Positions 5,404 to 10,997 of a DNA stretch of 10,997 bases are shown piece by piece. The stretch is from Actinomycetota bacterium (lineage in GTDB: Bacteria > Actinomycetota > Thermoleophilia > Gaiellales > Gaiellaceae). The notes below the pieces were generated by a model, which saw nothing but the letters and a program-made list of their open reading frames with translations, was not told the DNA's origin and did no database searches. The position numbers and the translations under genes are program-made. The stretch is taken from contig JACCZA010000322.1 in assembly GCA_013696185.1 (NCBI GenBank), forward strand, positions 1 through 10,997, read 5' to 3'. Each line of letters begins with the position of its first letter. Positions within the stretch are counted from its first letter, which is position 1.

Positions 5404-5409
5404 TATCCT
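5404..5409 (+). promoter_or_regulatory. Probable -10 element of rnhB (TATCCT)
   Basis: This TANNNT hexamer ends exactly 6 bases before the rnhB GTG. That is the spacing at which the transcription start would coincide with the start codon, giving a leaderless mRNA. A GTGACG (5384-5389) resembles a -35 box but its 14-base spacer is short. No Shine-Dalgarno sequence is present. Confidence 0.5.
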
Positions 5410-5415
5410 CGACCC

Positions 5416-6045
5416 GTGTCTGCACGCACCGGGCAGCGGCTTCTTCGCTTCGACCGCAGGCTCGGCGCTCGCTTCGTGGCCGGCGCCGACGAGGCGGGCA
5501 GGGGATCGCTCGCCGGCCCCCTCGTCGTGGCGGGCGTGCTGCTCGACTACGGTTGCCTGCGCGACCACCGCGTGCGGCCGCTCGGGTTCCTGAACGACTC
5601 GAAGCAGTGCTCGGAAGCGCGGCGGCAGGAGCTCTTCGGCGCCGTCGTGGCATGCGCCGAGCGGATCGTCGTGCACGTCGTTCCCGCGGGCCAGATCGAC
5701 CGCGACGGGCTTCATCGCTCCAACCTCGCCGGCCTGCGCTCCGTCCTGCATGCACTCTCTCCGCCGGCCGAGGCCTGTCTGGTCGACGGCTTCCGGCTCG
5801 GCCCGTCAGCTCCCGAGCACCGCGCCGTCGTCGACGGCGACGAGCAGAGCGCCGCGATCGCAGCCGCCTCGATCGTCGCGAAGGTGACGCGCGATCGGGT
5901 GATGCGCCGGCTGGACTCCCTCTACCCGCGCTACGGCTTCGCCTCGCACGTGGGCTACATCACGCCCCAGCACTCCGCGGCCGTGCGCGCCCACGGGCCG
6001 AGCGAGGTGCACCGCCGCTCGTTTGCGGCCCTCTGCTACGGGTGA
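5416..6045 (+). CDS. rnhB: Ribonuclease HII
   Basis: RNase HII cuts the RNA strand of RNA-DNA hybrids and removes ribonucleotides misincorporated into DNA. The 209-residue product from GTG 5416 has the first active-site pair Asp25-Glu26 in VAGADEAGRGSLAGPLVVA, and LNDSKQCSEARR (59-70). Asp124 lies in LVDGF, and Asp142 lies just before the family block IAAASIVAKVTRDR (148-161). It ends with YPRYGFASHVGYITPQH and the late GPSEVHRRSF motif. The usual Lys in the KGD motif before the fourth acid appears as DGD. Length and all four acidic residues are normal, so the enzyme should be active. It overlaps yraN by 4 bases (GTGA), indicating a coupled pair. Confidence 0.97.
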   Translation: MSARTGQRLLRFDRRLGARFVAGADEAGRGSLAGPLVVAGVLLDYGCLRDHRVRPLGFLNDSKQCSEARRQELFGAVVACAERIVVHVVPAGQIDRDGLHRSNLAGLRSVLHALSPPAEACLVDGFRLGPSAPEHRAVVDGDEQSAAIAAASIVAKVTRDRVMRRLDSLYPRYGFASHVGYITPQHSAAVRAHGPSEVHRRSFAALCYG

Positions 6046-6365
6046 ACGCCGGTGAGCGGCGGGCGGTGCGTCACTACCGCCTGCGCGGCTATCGCATCCT
6101 CGCGAGGAACGCCTGGGCGGGGGGCAACGAGCTCGATCTCGTCGTGCGACGCGGCCGCACCGTCGCCTTCTGCGAGGTGAAGGAGAAGCGAGGCCACGGT
6201 TTCGGGGACCCGGCGGAGATGGTCGGACCCGCGAAGCAGCGGCGCGTGCGCCGGGCCGCGACTGCCTGGCTCGCCTGCCGTCCGGAGCTGGGCGCGCTCG
6301 CGGTCCGATTCGACGTGATCGCGATCCGGCCGGAGGGCCTCGAGCGGATCGAGCACGCCTTCTGA
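6042..6365 (+). CDS. YraN/UPF0102 nuclease-fold protein
   Basis: UPF0102 proteins have a Holliday-junction-resolvase-like PD-(D/E)XK fold and no firmly assigned function. The 107-residue product shows the signature: RGYRILARNAWAGGNELDLVVRRGRTVAFCEVKEKR, with Glu30, Asp32 and the EVK motif at 45-47 as the likely metal-binding core, then FGDPAEMVGPAKQRRVRRAA and VRFDVIAI. GTG 6042 overlaps the rnhB stop as GTGA. It is somewhat short (E. coli YraN is 131 residues): the usual N-terminal helix with GxxGExxAxxYL is reduced to NAGERRAVRHYRLRGY. The rnhB-yraN-comM-dprA order is a frequent bacterial arrangement, suggesting a role in DNA processing or uptake, which is inference. Confidence 0.92.
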   Translation: MNAGERRAVRHYRLRGYRILARNAWAGGNELDLVVRRGRTVAFCEVKEKRGHGFGDPAEMVGPAKQRRVRRAATAWLACRPELGALAVRFDVIAIRPEGLERIEHAF

Positions 6366-6373
6366 GAGGCGCC

Positions 6374-6392
6374 GGGCGCCGGGCGGGCGCCC
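6374..6392 (+). terminator. GC hairpin after yraN
   Basis: GGGCGCC (6374-6380) pairs with GGCGCCC (6386-6392) around a GGGCG loop, 8 bases after the yraN stop. No T-run follows, only further C's and then GATGCAAAG. It separates rnhB-yraN from the comM promoter and may end that transcript. Alternative pairings are possible because GGCGCC is self-complementary. Confidence 0.4.
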
Positions 6393-6444
6393 CCCGATGC
6401 AAAGTCGAGACGGAGACGGCACGGACACGCGCAGCGCTCGTCCC

Positions 6445-6450
6445 TAGCGT
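6445..6450 (+). promoter_or_regulatory. Probable -10 element of comM (TAGCGT)
   Basis: TAGCGT ends exactly 6 bases before the comM GTG, the spacing expected for a leaderless transcript. The 6 bases between are GCAGGA, which resembles a fragment of a Shine-Dalgarno sequence but sits directly against the start codon, too close for normal use. No clear -35 is visible. Confidence 0.5.
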
Positions 6451-6456
6451 GCAGGA

Positions 6457-7920
6457 GTGCTCGCCCGCGCCGTCAGCCACGCGCTCGTGGGTCTCGAGGC
6501 CCGGCGCGTCGAGGTGGAGGTGCACGTGAGCGGCCAGGTGCCCGGCTTCACGATCGTCGGGCTCGTCGATCGCGCCTGCCAGGAAGCGAAGGAGCGCGTC
6601 CGCAGCGGCATCGCCTCCGCCGAGCGGCAGTGGCCCGGCGGGCGCATCACGGTCAGTCTGGCGCCGGCGGGACTGCGCAAGGAGGGCTCGGGGTTCGATC
6701 TCCCGATCGCGCTCGCCATCCTCGCGGCCTCGCATCAGGTCTCGGCCGAGCGGCTCGCCGAGCACGCTGCTCTCGGTGAGCTCGCGCTCGACGGCAGGGT
6801 GCGCCCTGTCGACGGCGCACTGGCGGTCGCCGAGGGGGCTCGCCGCTCCGGGCTCTCGCACCTCCTGTGCGCTGCGGAGTCGGCGGCCGAAGTCAGGCTC
6901 GCCGGCATCGAGGCGGTCCCGGTGGAGCACCTCGCGGACGCGGTCGCGTACCTGCGCGGCGAGCGCTCACCGCCGCCCTTCGAGGGAGACGGGCGCCCGG
7001 CGCTCGCCGAGCAGGACTTTCCCGACCTCGCGGAGGTGCGTGGCCAGGAGCGCGGCCGCCGGGCGCTCGAGCTGGCAGCGGCGGGCAACCACAACCTCCT
7101 GCTCGCCGGACCTCCGGGCACGGGCAAGACGATGCTCGCCCGGCGGCTTCCGGGCATCCTGCCGCCGCTCGGCGATCGGGAGATCCTCGAGAGCACACGC
7201 ATCCACTCGGTCGCGGGGCTCCTGTCGCACGAGCGGCCGCTCGTCACCGCGCCGCCGTTCCGGGCGCCGCACCACAGCTCCTCGGCCGCAGCTCTCGTCG
7301 GAGGAGGGCCCGGCCCGCGGCCCGGCGAGGTCACGCTCGCGCATCGTGGTGTTCTGCTACTCGACGAGCTGCCGGAGTTCGCACGGCCGGTGCTCGAGGC
7401 GCTGCGCCAGCCGCTCGAGGATGGCTTCGTCAGCGTTGCGCGCGTCGGTGGCCGGGCGGTCTTCCCGGCGCGGTTCCAGCTCGTCGGGACGATGAACCTT
7501 TGCCCCTGCGGCGGTCGGGGAGACGGGGCTGCCGAGTGCACCTGCTCGCCCCAGCGCTACGCGGCGTTCCGGGACAAGCTGTCGCGGGCGCTGCTCGATC
7601 GCTTCGATCTCGTGGTCGTCGTCCCGCGCTCCCGTGCGCACGAGCTGGCCGCCGCGCCGGGAGAGGGCTCTGAGGACGTGCGCCGGCGCGTGCTCGAGGC
7701 GCGCGGGCGACTCGGCGAGCACCGACCCGAGCGGACGCGTGAGGCCGACGAGCTGCTGGATCGAGCGGTCGAGCGCATACCTCTCTCCGGGCGCGGTCGG
7801 GTGCGGGTCGCGCGCGTCGCCCGGACGGCCGCCGCTCTTGCCGGTTCTCGGGACGTCCTGCCGGTGCACGTCGCCGAGGCGCTCGCCTACCGCTCGCCGC
7901 GGGAGCTCTCGGCCCGATGA
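6457..7920 (+). CDS. comM: ComM/YifB-type AAA+ helicase (Mg-chelatase-like)
   Basis: ComM is a hexameric AAA+ helicase that promotes branch migration when transforming DNA is integrated. The annotation 'Mg chelatase' for this family reflects only AAA+ similarity. The 487-residue product has the N-terminal Lon-like ChlI domain (about 1-165; GFTIVGLVDRACQEAKERV, LAPAGLRKEGSGFDLPIALAIL). The AAA+ core has Walker A GPPGTGKT (218-225), the FRAPHHSSS segment (268-276) and Walker B VLLLDE (299-304). A cysteine cluster CPCGG...CTC lies at 349-363. The C-terminal domain ends with SGRGRVRVARVARTAAALAGS. Length is close to E. coli YifB (506). GTG 6457 gives the standard start. It overlaps dprA by 4 bases (ATGA), so both transformation factors are co-translated. 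Confidence 0.96.
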   Translation: MLARAVSHALVGLEARRVEVEVHVSGQVPGFTIVGLVDRACQEAKERVRSGIASAERQWPGGRITVSLAPAGLRKEGSGFDLPIALAILAASHQVSAERLAEHAALGELALDGRVRPVDGALAVAEGARRSGLSHLLCAAESAAEVRLAGIEAVPVEHLADAVAYLRGERSPPPFEGDGRPALAEQDFPDLAEVRGQERGRRALELAAAGNHNLLLAGPPGTGKTMLARRLPGILPPLGDREILESTRIHSVAGLLSHERPLVTAPPFRAPHHSSSAAALVGGGPGPRPGEVTLAHRGVLLLDELPEFARPVLEALRQPLEDGFVSVARVGGRAVFPARFQLVGTMNLCPCGGRGDGAAECTCSPQRYAAFRDKLSRALLDRFDLVVVVPRSRAHELAAAPGEGSEDVRRRVLEARGRLGEHRPERTREADELLDRAVERIPLSGRGRVRVARVARTAAALAGSRDVLPVHVAEALAYRSPRELSAR

Positions 7921-8897
7921 GCGAGCTGACGATCGCAGCTTTTGCGGCCGAGACCGGGTCTCACGTGCTGGAGCACCCCCGGAACGCGCGGTTCGCTGCC
8001 TTCGCACGCGGCTTTGACGGCGCCTCGTACGAGGCCCGCCTGCGGGGAAGCGGGTTGCGCTTTCTCCCTCGCTCGGATCGGAGCTTTCCGCGTCTACTCG
8101 CCTCGATCCACGATCCACCGGTCGGCCTGTTCCTGCGCGGCCTCGCCGGGGCCCAGCTGCTCGAGCGGCCGGCTGTGGCCGTCGTCGGGGCTCGTTCGTG
8201 CTCCCCCTACGGTGCCCACGTCGCGCGTGCGTGCGGCAGGGCTCTGGCCGCGGCCGGCCTGGTGGTGGTGAGCGGGCTTGCTCGGGGCATCGACGGCGAG
8301 GCGCATCGCGGCGCGCTCGAGGCGGGCGGGACCACGGTCGCCGTGCTCGGCTGCGGCGTCGACCGGGACTATCCGGCAGCGAACCGCGAGCTCGCGAGCC
8401 GGATCGCCGAGACAGGCCTCGTCGTGTCGGAGTACGCACCCGGCGTCGAGCCGGCGCCCTGGAGGTTCCCGGCGCGCAACCGGATCATCGCCGGGCTCTG
8501 CGCCATCACGGTCGTCGTCGAGGCGCGAGCGGCGAGCGGCGCGCTGATCACGGCCGACCTCGCGCTCGAGGAGGGACGCGACGTGTTCGCCGTCCCGGGC
8601 GAGATCACCTCTGCGCTGTCAGCGGGGACGAATGCGCTCCTCGGTCTGGGCGCGACGCCGTTCACCTCGGCCTTCGACGTCCTCGAGCGCTACGGGCTCG
8701 AGGCTGCCGCCGAGCCGGCACCGGAGGTCGGGGCGCGGGCTGCAGCGATGCTCGAGCGGCTGCGGGAGTCACCCGCGAGCGCCGATGAGCTGGCGCGGGC
8801 GTCGAAGCTCGACCCGGGCGACCTGGCGGCGGCGCTCACTGAGCTCGAGCTCGCGGGGGCGATCCAGGAGGCGGAAGGGGTGTTCCGGGTGCTCTGA
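7917..8897 (+). CDS. dprA: DNA-processing protein DprA (RecA loader)
   Basis: DprA binds incoming single-stranded DNA during natural transformation and loads RecA on it. The 326-residue product has the Rossmann-like core: VAVVGARSCSPYG (87-99), SGLARGIDGEAHRGAL (119-134), VAVLGCGVDRDYPAANREL (141-159), SEYAPG (171-176), FPARNRIIAGL (184-194) and SGALITADLALEEGRDVFAVPG (207-228). A C-terminal winged-helix domain (about 270-326, ESPASADELARASKLDPGDL...) follows. The N-terminal region (1-45) is shorter than in forms with a full SAM-like domain. ATG 7917 overlaps the comM stop (ATGA). No other competence gene is in the window, so whether the organism is transformable cannot be judged; dprA and comM are also widespread in species not known to take up DNA. 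Confidence 0.97.
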   Translation: MSELTIAAFAAETGSHVLEHPRNARFAAFARGFDGASYEARLRGSGLRFLPRSDRSFPRLLASIHDPPVGLFLRGLAGAQLLERPAVAVVGARSCSPYGAHVARACGRALAAAGLVVVSGLARGIDGEAHRGALEAGGTTVAVLGCGVDRDYPAANRELASRIAETGLVVSEYAPGVEPAPWRFPARNRIIAGLCAITVVVEARAASGALITADLALEEGRDVFAVPGEITSALSAGTNALLGLGATPFTSAFDVLERYGLEAAAEPAPEVGARAAAMLERLRESPASADELARASKLDPGDLAAALTELELAGAIQEAEGVFRVL

Positions 8898-8906
8898 GCC
8901 CTGCAC

Positions 8907-8912
8907 TACGAT
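8907..8912 (+). promoter_or_regulatory. Probable -10 element of the FAD oxidoreductase gene (TACGAT)
   Basis: TACGAT lies in the 21-base gap after dprA and ends exactly 6 bases before the GTG of the next gene, as expected for a leaderless transcript. TTCCGG (8883-8888) could be a weak -35 with an 18-base spacer; it would lie inside the end of dprA. No Shine-Dalgarno sequence precedes the GTG. Confidence 0.5.
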
Positions 8913-8918
8913 CGCTGC

Positions 8919-10064
8919 GTGACGAGGTCGTTCTGGCTCGAGGAGGGGCGCGGCTCGCTGCGGCACGCGCCCCTCGCTCGACCCGACGTCGAGGTCGTCG
9001 GCGGTGGCGTGACGGGCTGTGCGTGCGCGTTCGCGCTCGCACGCGGCGGCCTGCGGGTGCGTCTGCACGAGGCGCGCGAGGTGGCGGGTGGGGCGAGCGG
9101 CCGCAACGGCGGCTTCGCGCTGCGGGGCGGTGCAGCCGCCTACGATCAGGCGTGCGGTCAGCTCGGGCGCGAGCGCGCCGGGGCGCTCTGGCGGCTGACC
9201 GAGCGCGCGCTCGACAGGATCGAGGCGCTCGCAGGCGATGCGTTCGTGCGCACGGGCAGCCTGCGGCTGGCCGCGGACCCCGCCGAGCGCAGCTCCCTCG
9301 AGGCGGAGCTCGCGGCTCTGCGGGCAGACGGGTTCGCGGCGGAGTGGGAGGAGGAGCTGCCGCCGCCGCTTCAGGGACGCTTCCACGGCGGCATCCGGCA
9401 CGTGCCGGACGGCACGCTGCAGCCCGCGCGCTGGGTGCGCCGGCTCGCGGGGCAGGCAGCGGAGGCGGGCGTCGAGATCAGGGAGGGAAGTTGCGTCGTC
9501 TCGCTCGAGGAGCTCTCGGCCGACCAGGTGGTGCTCGCCACCGACGGCTACACGCATGGGCTCGTGCCGGCGCTCGACGCGGCGGTGCGTCCGATCCGGG
9601 GACAGGTGCTCGTGACCGAGCCGCTCTCCGAGCGGCTCTTCGGCTGCCCGCACTACGCCCGGGGAGGCTACGACTACTGGCACCAGACAGCCGAGGGGCG
9701 GCTCGTCTTCGGTGGCCGGCGCGACGCCGACCTCGAGGCCGAGCAGACGGCCGAGGAGAAGACGACGCCGCCCGTCCAGCAAGCACTCGAGCATGCAGTT
9801 CGAGAGCTGGTCGGCTCCTTACCCCGCGTGACCCATCGCTGGGCGGGGATCTGGGGGCTGACCGCCGACCTGCTGCCGCTCGCGGGCCGGATCCCGGGTC
9901 ATGAGGGGCTCTGGGCTGCCTGCGGCTACGCAGGTCACGGCAACGTGCTCGGCTTCGCCTGCGGAGAGCTCGTCGCCGAGGCGATCCTGGGCCGCTCCGC
10001 ACCGGGGCTCGACCTCTTCGCTCCCGAGCGGCTTCTACAGGCTGAGTCGGGGGATACCGGGTAG
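8919..10064 (+). CDS. FAD-dependent amine/amino-acid oxidoreductase (DAO family)
   Basis: The 381-residue product belongs to the D-amino-acid oxidase (DAO) superfamily, which oxidises amines, amino acids or imino acids with FAD. The dinucleotide-binding motif VEVVGGGVTGCACAFALARGG (24-44) is followed by the acidic strand end RLHE and by GGASGRNGGFALRGG, which resembles gamma-glutamylputrescine oxidase (PuuB)-like and related members. A second FAD-contact region ends with WAGIWGLTADLLPLAGRIPG and CGYAGHGNVLGFACGELVAEAILG. The start MTRSFW also recalls PuuB-type proteins (SYW/SFW). Substrate cannot be assigned from sequence alone; glycine/sarcosine, D-amino acid or gamma-glutamylputrescine oxidation are all possible. 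GTG 8919 has no Shine-Dalgarno but follows a -10 by 6 bases. Its last 30 bases overlap the convergent gene, suggesting a shared amino-acid theme. Confidence 0.88.
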   Translation: MTRSFWLEEGRGSLRHAPLARPDVEVVGGGVTGCACAFALARGGLRVRLHEAREVAGGASGRNGGFALRGGAAAYDQACGQLGRERAGALWRLTERALDRIEALAGDAFVRTGSLRLAADPAERSSLEAELAALRADGFAAEWEEELPPPLQGRFHGGIRHVPDGTLQPARWVRRLAGQAAEAGVEIREGSCVVSLEELSADQVVLATDGYTHGLVPALDAAVRPIRGQVLVTEPLSERLFGCPHYARGGYDYWHQTAEGRLVFGGRRDADLEAEQTAEEKTTPPVQQALEHAVRELVGSLPRVTHRWAGIWGLTADLLPLAGRIPGHEGLWAACGYAGHGNVLGFACGELVAEAILGRSAPGLDLFAPERLLQAESGDTG

Positions 10065-10973
10065 CTCGTCGACCCGTTCGAGCGCCGCGAGCGCGATCGC
10101 GAGATCCTGGATCGCGAGGCCTGTCGAGTCGAAGACCGTCACGTCCTCGTCGCTCTCACGCCCCGGCAGTCGCCCGTCGAGCACCGCGCCGAGCTCGGTC
10201 ACGTCCTCGCGAGACAGCACACCGGCGGTCACGCCCTGAGCGAGCTCGCCGTTGTGGCTCGCCTGCTGCCAGTCGTCGCAGAAGACGCGGACACGCGCGA
10301 GCTCCTCGACGGCGATCTCCGCCTTGCCGGGGCCGTCCGCGCCCATCAGGCTCGCGTGCTGACCCGGACGGAGAGAGCCGGCACCGAGCAGGATCTCTCG
10401 CCCGGGCGTCACGGTGACGACGAGATCGGCGGCCAGGGCCTCCTCGAGGCTCGCCGAGACGTCTGCGCCGAGCTCGTCGGCAACCGCACGCGCTCGCCCG
10501 GCATCCACATCCCAGAGCGAAACGCGCTGCCCTCGCGCGAGAAAGGTGCGCGCGACCGCACGTCCGTTCACGCCGGCTCCGATCACGGCTGCGGTGCGGG
10601 CTCCTGCGCGTCCGAGCGTCTCGGCGGCCAGGACGGCGGCCGCGCCGGTGCGGAGCGAGGTCACCGCCGCGGCGTCGAGCAGAGCCTCAAGCGCGCCGTT
10701 CGAGGAGTTCGACAGCAGCACGAGCCCGCTCACGGTGGGCAGGCCGGCTGCCGGGTTGCCCGGAAAGGACGTGACCCATTTCAGGACGGCGTGCCCGGCC
10801 CCGAGCGCGGGCATCGCGCGGAAGTCCCCCGCCGGATACGCAGGCACGTACACCTTCGGCGGCATCGTCCACTCCTCACGGGCGAAGGCGACGAAGGCAG
10901 CGCGGACCGCTTCGACGGCACGCTCCGGTGAGACCGCGGCCTCCACGCTTCGGCCGTCGAGGAACGGGATCAT
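10035..10973 (-). CDS. Ornithine cyclodeaminase/mu-crystallin family NAD(P)-dependent enzyme
   Basis: This family includes ornithine and lysine cyclodeaminases, archaeal-type alanine dehydrogenase, 1-pyrroline-2-carboxylate reductase and ketimine reductases. The 312-residue product has the substrate-binding Lys65 in AVLKWVTSFPGN, Arg108 in TSLRTGAAAVLAAETL, the Rossmann motif VIGAGVNGRAVA (130-141) followed by SLWDVD, GADGPGKAEI (211-220), SHNGELAQG (239-247) and the catalytic-type Asp282 in VFDSTGLAIQDLA. Length is normal for the family (310-350). GADGPGK and SHNGEL look more like the alanine dehydrogenase or reductase branch than true ornithine cyclodeaminase, but I cannot decide the substrate. 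ATG at 10971-10973 gives the expected N-terminus (MIPFLDGRSV); the region before it is weak in ribosome-binding signal, and only 24 bases remain to the window edge. Confidence 0.9.
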   Translation of the reverse strand: MIPFLDGRSVEAAVSPERAVEAVRAAFVAFAREEWTMPPKVYVPAYPAGDFRAMPALGAGHAVLKWVTSFPGNPAAGLPTVSGLVLLSNSSNGALEALLDAAAVTSLRTGAAAVLAAETLGRAGARTAAVIGAGVNGRAVARTFLARGQRVSLWDVDAGRARAVADELGADVSASLEEALAADLVVTVTPGREILLGAGSLRPGQHASLMGADGPGKAEIAVEELARVRVFCDDWQQASHNGELAQGVTAGVLSREDVTELGAVLDGRLPGRESDEDVTVFDSTGLAIQDLAIALAALERVDELPGIPRLSL

Positions 10974-10997
10974 GGGCTCGAGCGGAAGCTCATCGGC

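Noticed and set aside
5303..5593. Possible small gene (96 residues) between rplS and rnhB
   Set aside because: It begins in non-coding sequence and runs 178 bases into rnhB in another frame, without a ribosome binding site. A CRVCGESVSGSC stretch hints at a zinc motif but has no second cysteine pair.
6366..6456. Small RNA such as SRP RNA in the gap before comM
   Set aside because: Only a short GC hairpin and a promoter-like box are seen; no GNAR-tetraloop SRP helix 8 pattern is recognisable.
10254..10931. 225-residue plus-strand open frame opposite the cyclodeaminase-like gene
   Set aside because: The minus strand has all motifs of the mu-crystallin family; the plus-strand translation is Arg/Gly-rich with none.

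Overview
The window is about 11 kb of very GC-rich, gene-dense bacterial DNA (by eye about 70% GC or more). GTG starts are common and most genes are tightly packed. The gene order (ffh, rpsP, khpA, rimM, trmD, rplS, rnhB, yraN, comM, dprA) together with many very short or absent 5' leaders points to Actinomycetota. A deep-branching class such as Thermoleophilia is my best guess, but that is inference from style and gene order; no marker here fixes the class. No phage, transposase, CRISPR array, tRNA or rRNA was seen.

Layout. A small dodecin-family gene lies on the minus strand at the left edge and diverges from ffh. A plus-strand run of ffh, rpsP, khpA, rimM and a first signal peptidase I (lepB1) is packed with gaps or overlaps of -14 to +28 bases. 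A GC hairpin and a -10-like hexamer then separate this run from trmD, which overlaps a second signal peptidase I (lepB2) by 4 bases. rplS stands alone between gaps of about 155 and 161 bases. rnhB and yraN overlap by 4 bases, as do comM and dprA. A FAD-dependent amine or amino-acid oxidoreductase follows and converges with an ornithine cyclodeaminase/alanine dehydrogenase-like gene, overlapping it tail to tail by 30 bases.

How the genes fit together. The first two thirds is a housekeeping block for translation and protein export: SRP GTPase, ribosomal proteins S16 and L19, the S16 maturation factor RimM, tRNA m1G37 methyltransferase and two type I signal peptidases. The next block handles nucleic acids: RNase HII, a YraN nuclease-fold protein, the ComM helicase and DprA, the last two being natural-transformation recombination factors. 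The final pair suggests amino-acid or imino-acid metabolism.

The most unusual points are: (1) a 61-62 base GC-rich hairpin repeat present twice, each time in the same orientation directly behind a gene's stop codon (dodecin and lepB2); (2) a recurrent arrangement of TANNNT 6-10 bases before a GTG start at five transcription-unit heads, suggesting leaderless transcripts; (3) duplicated lepB genes flanking trmD, both with an unusual cysteine set; (4) a TrmD with Glu where the family has its catalytic Asp, and a short C-terminus. There is no gene-free stretch longer than 300 bases, and I see no wholly novel multi-gene system.
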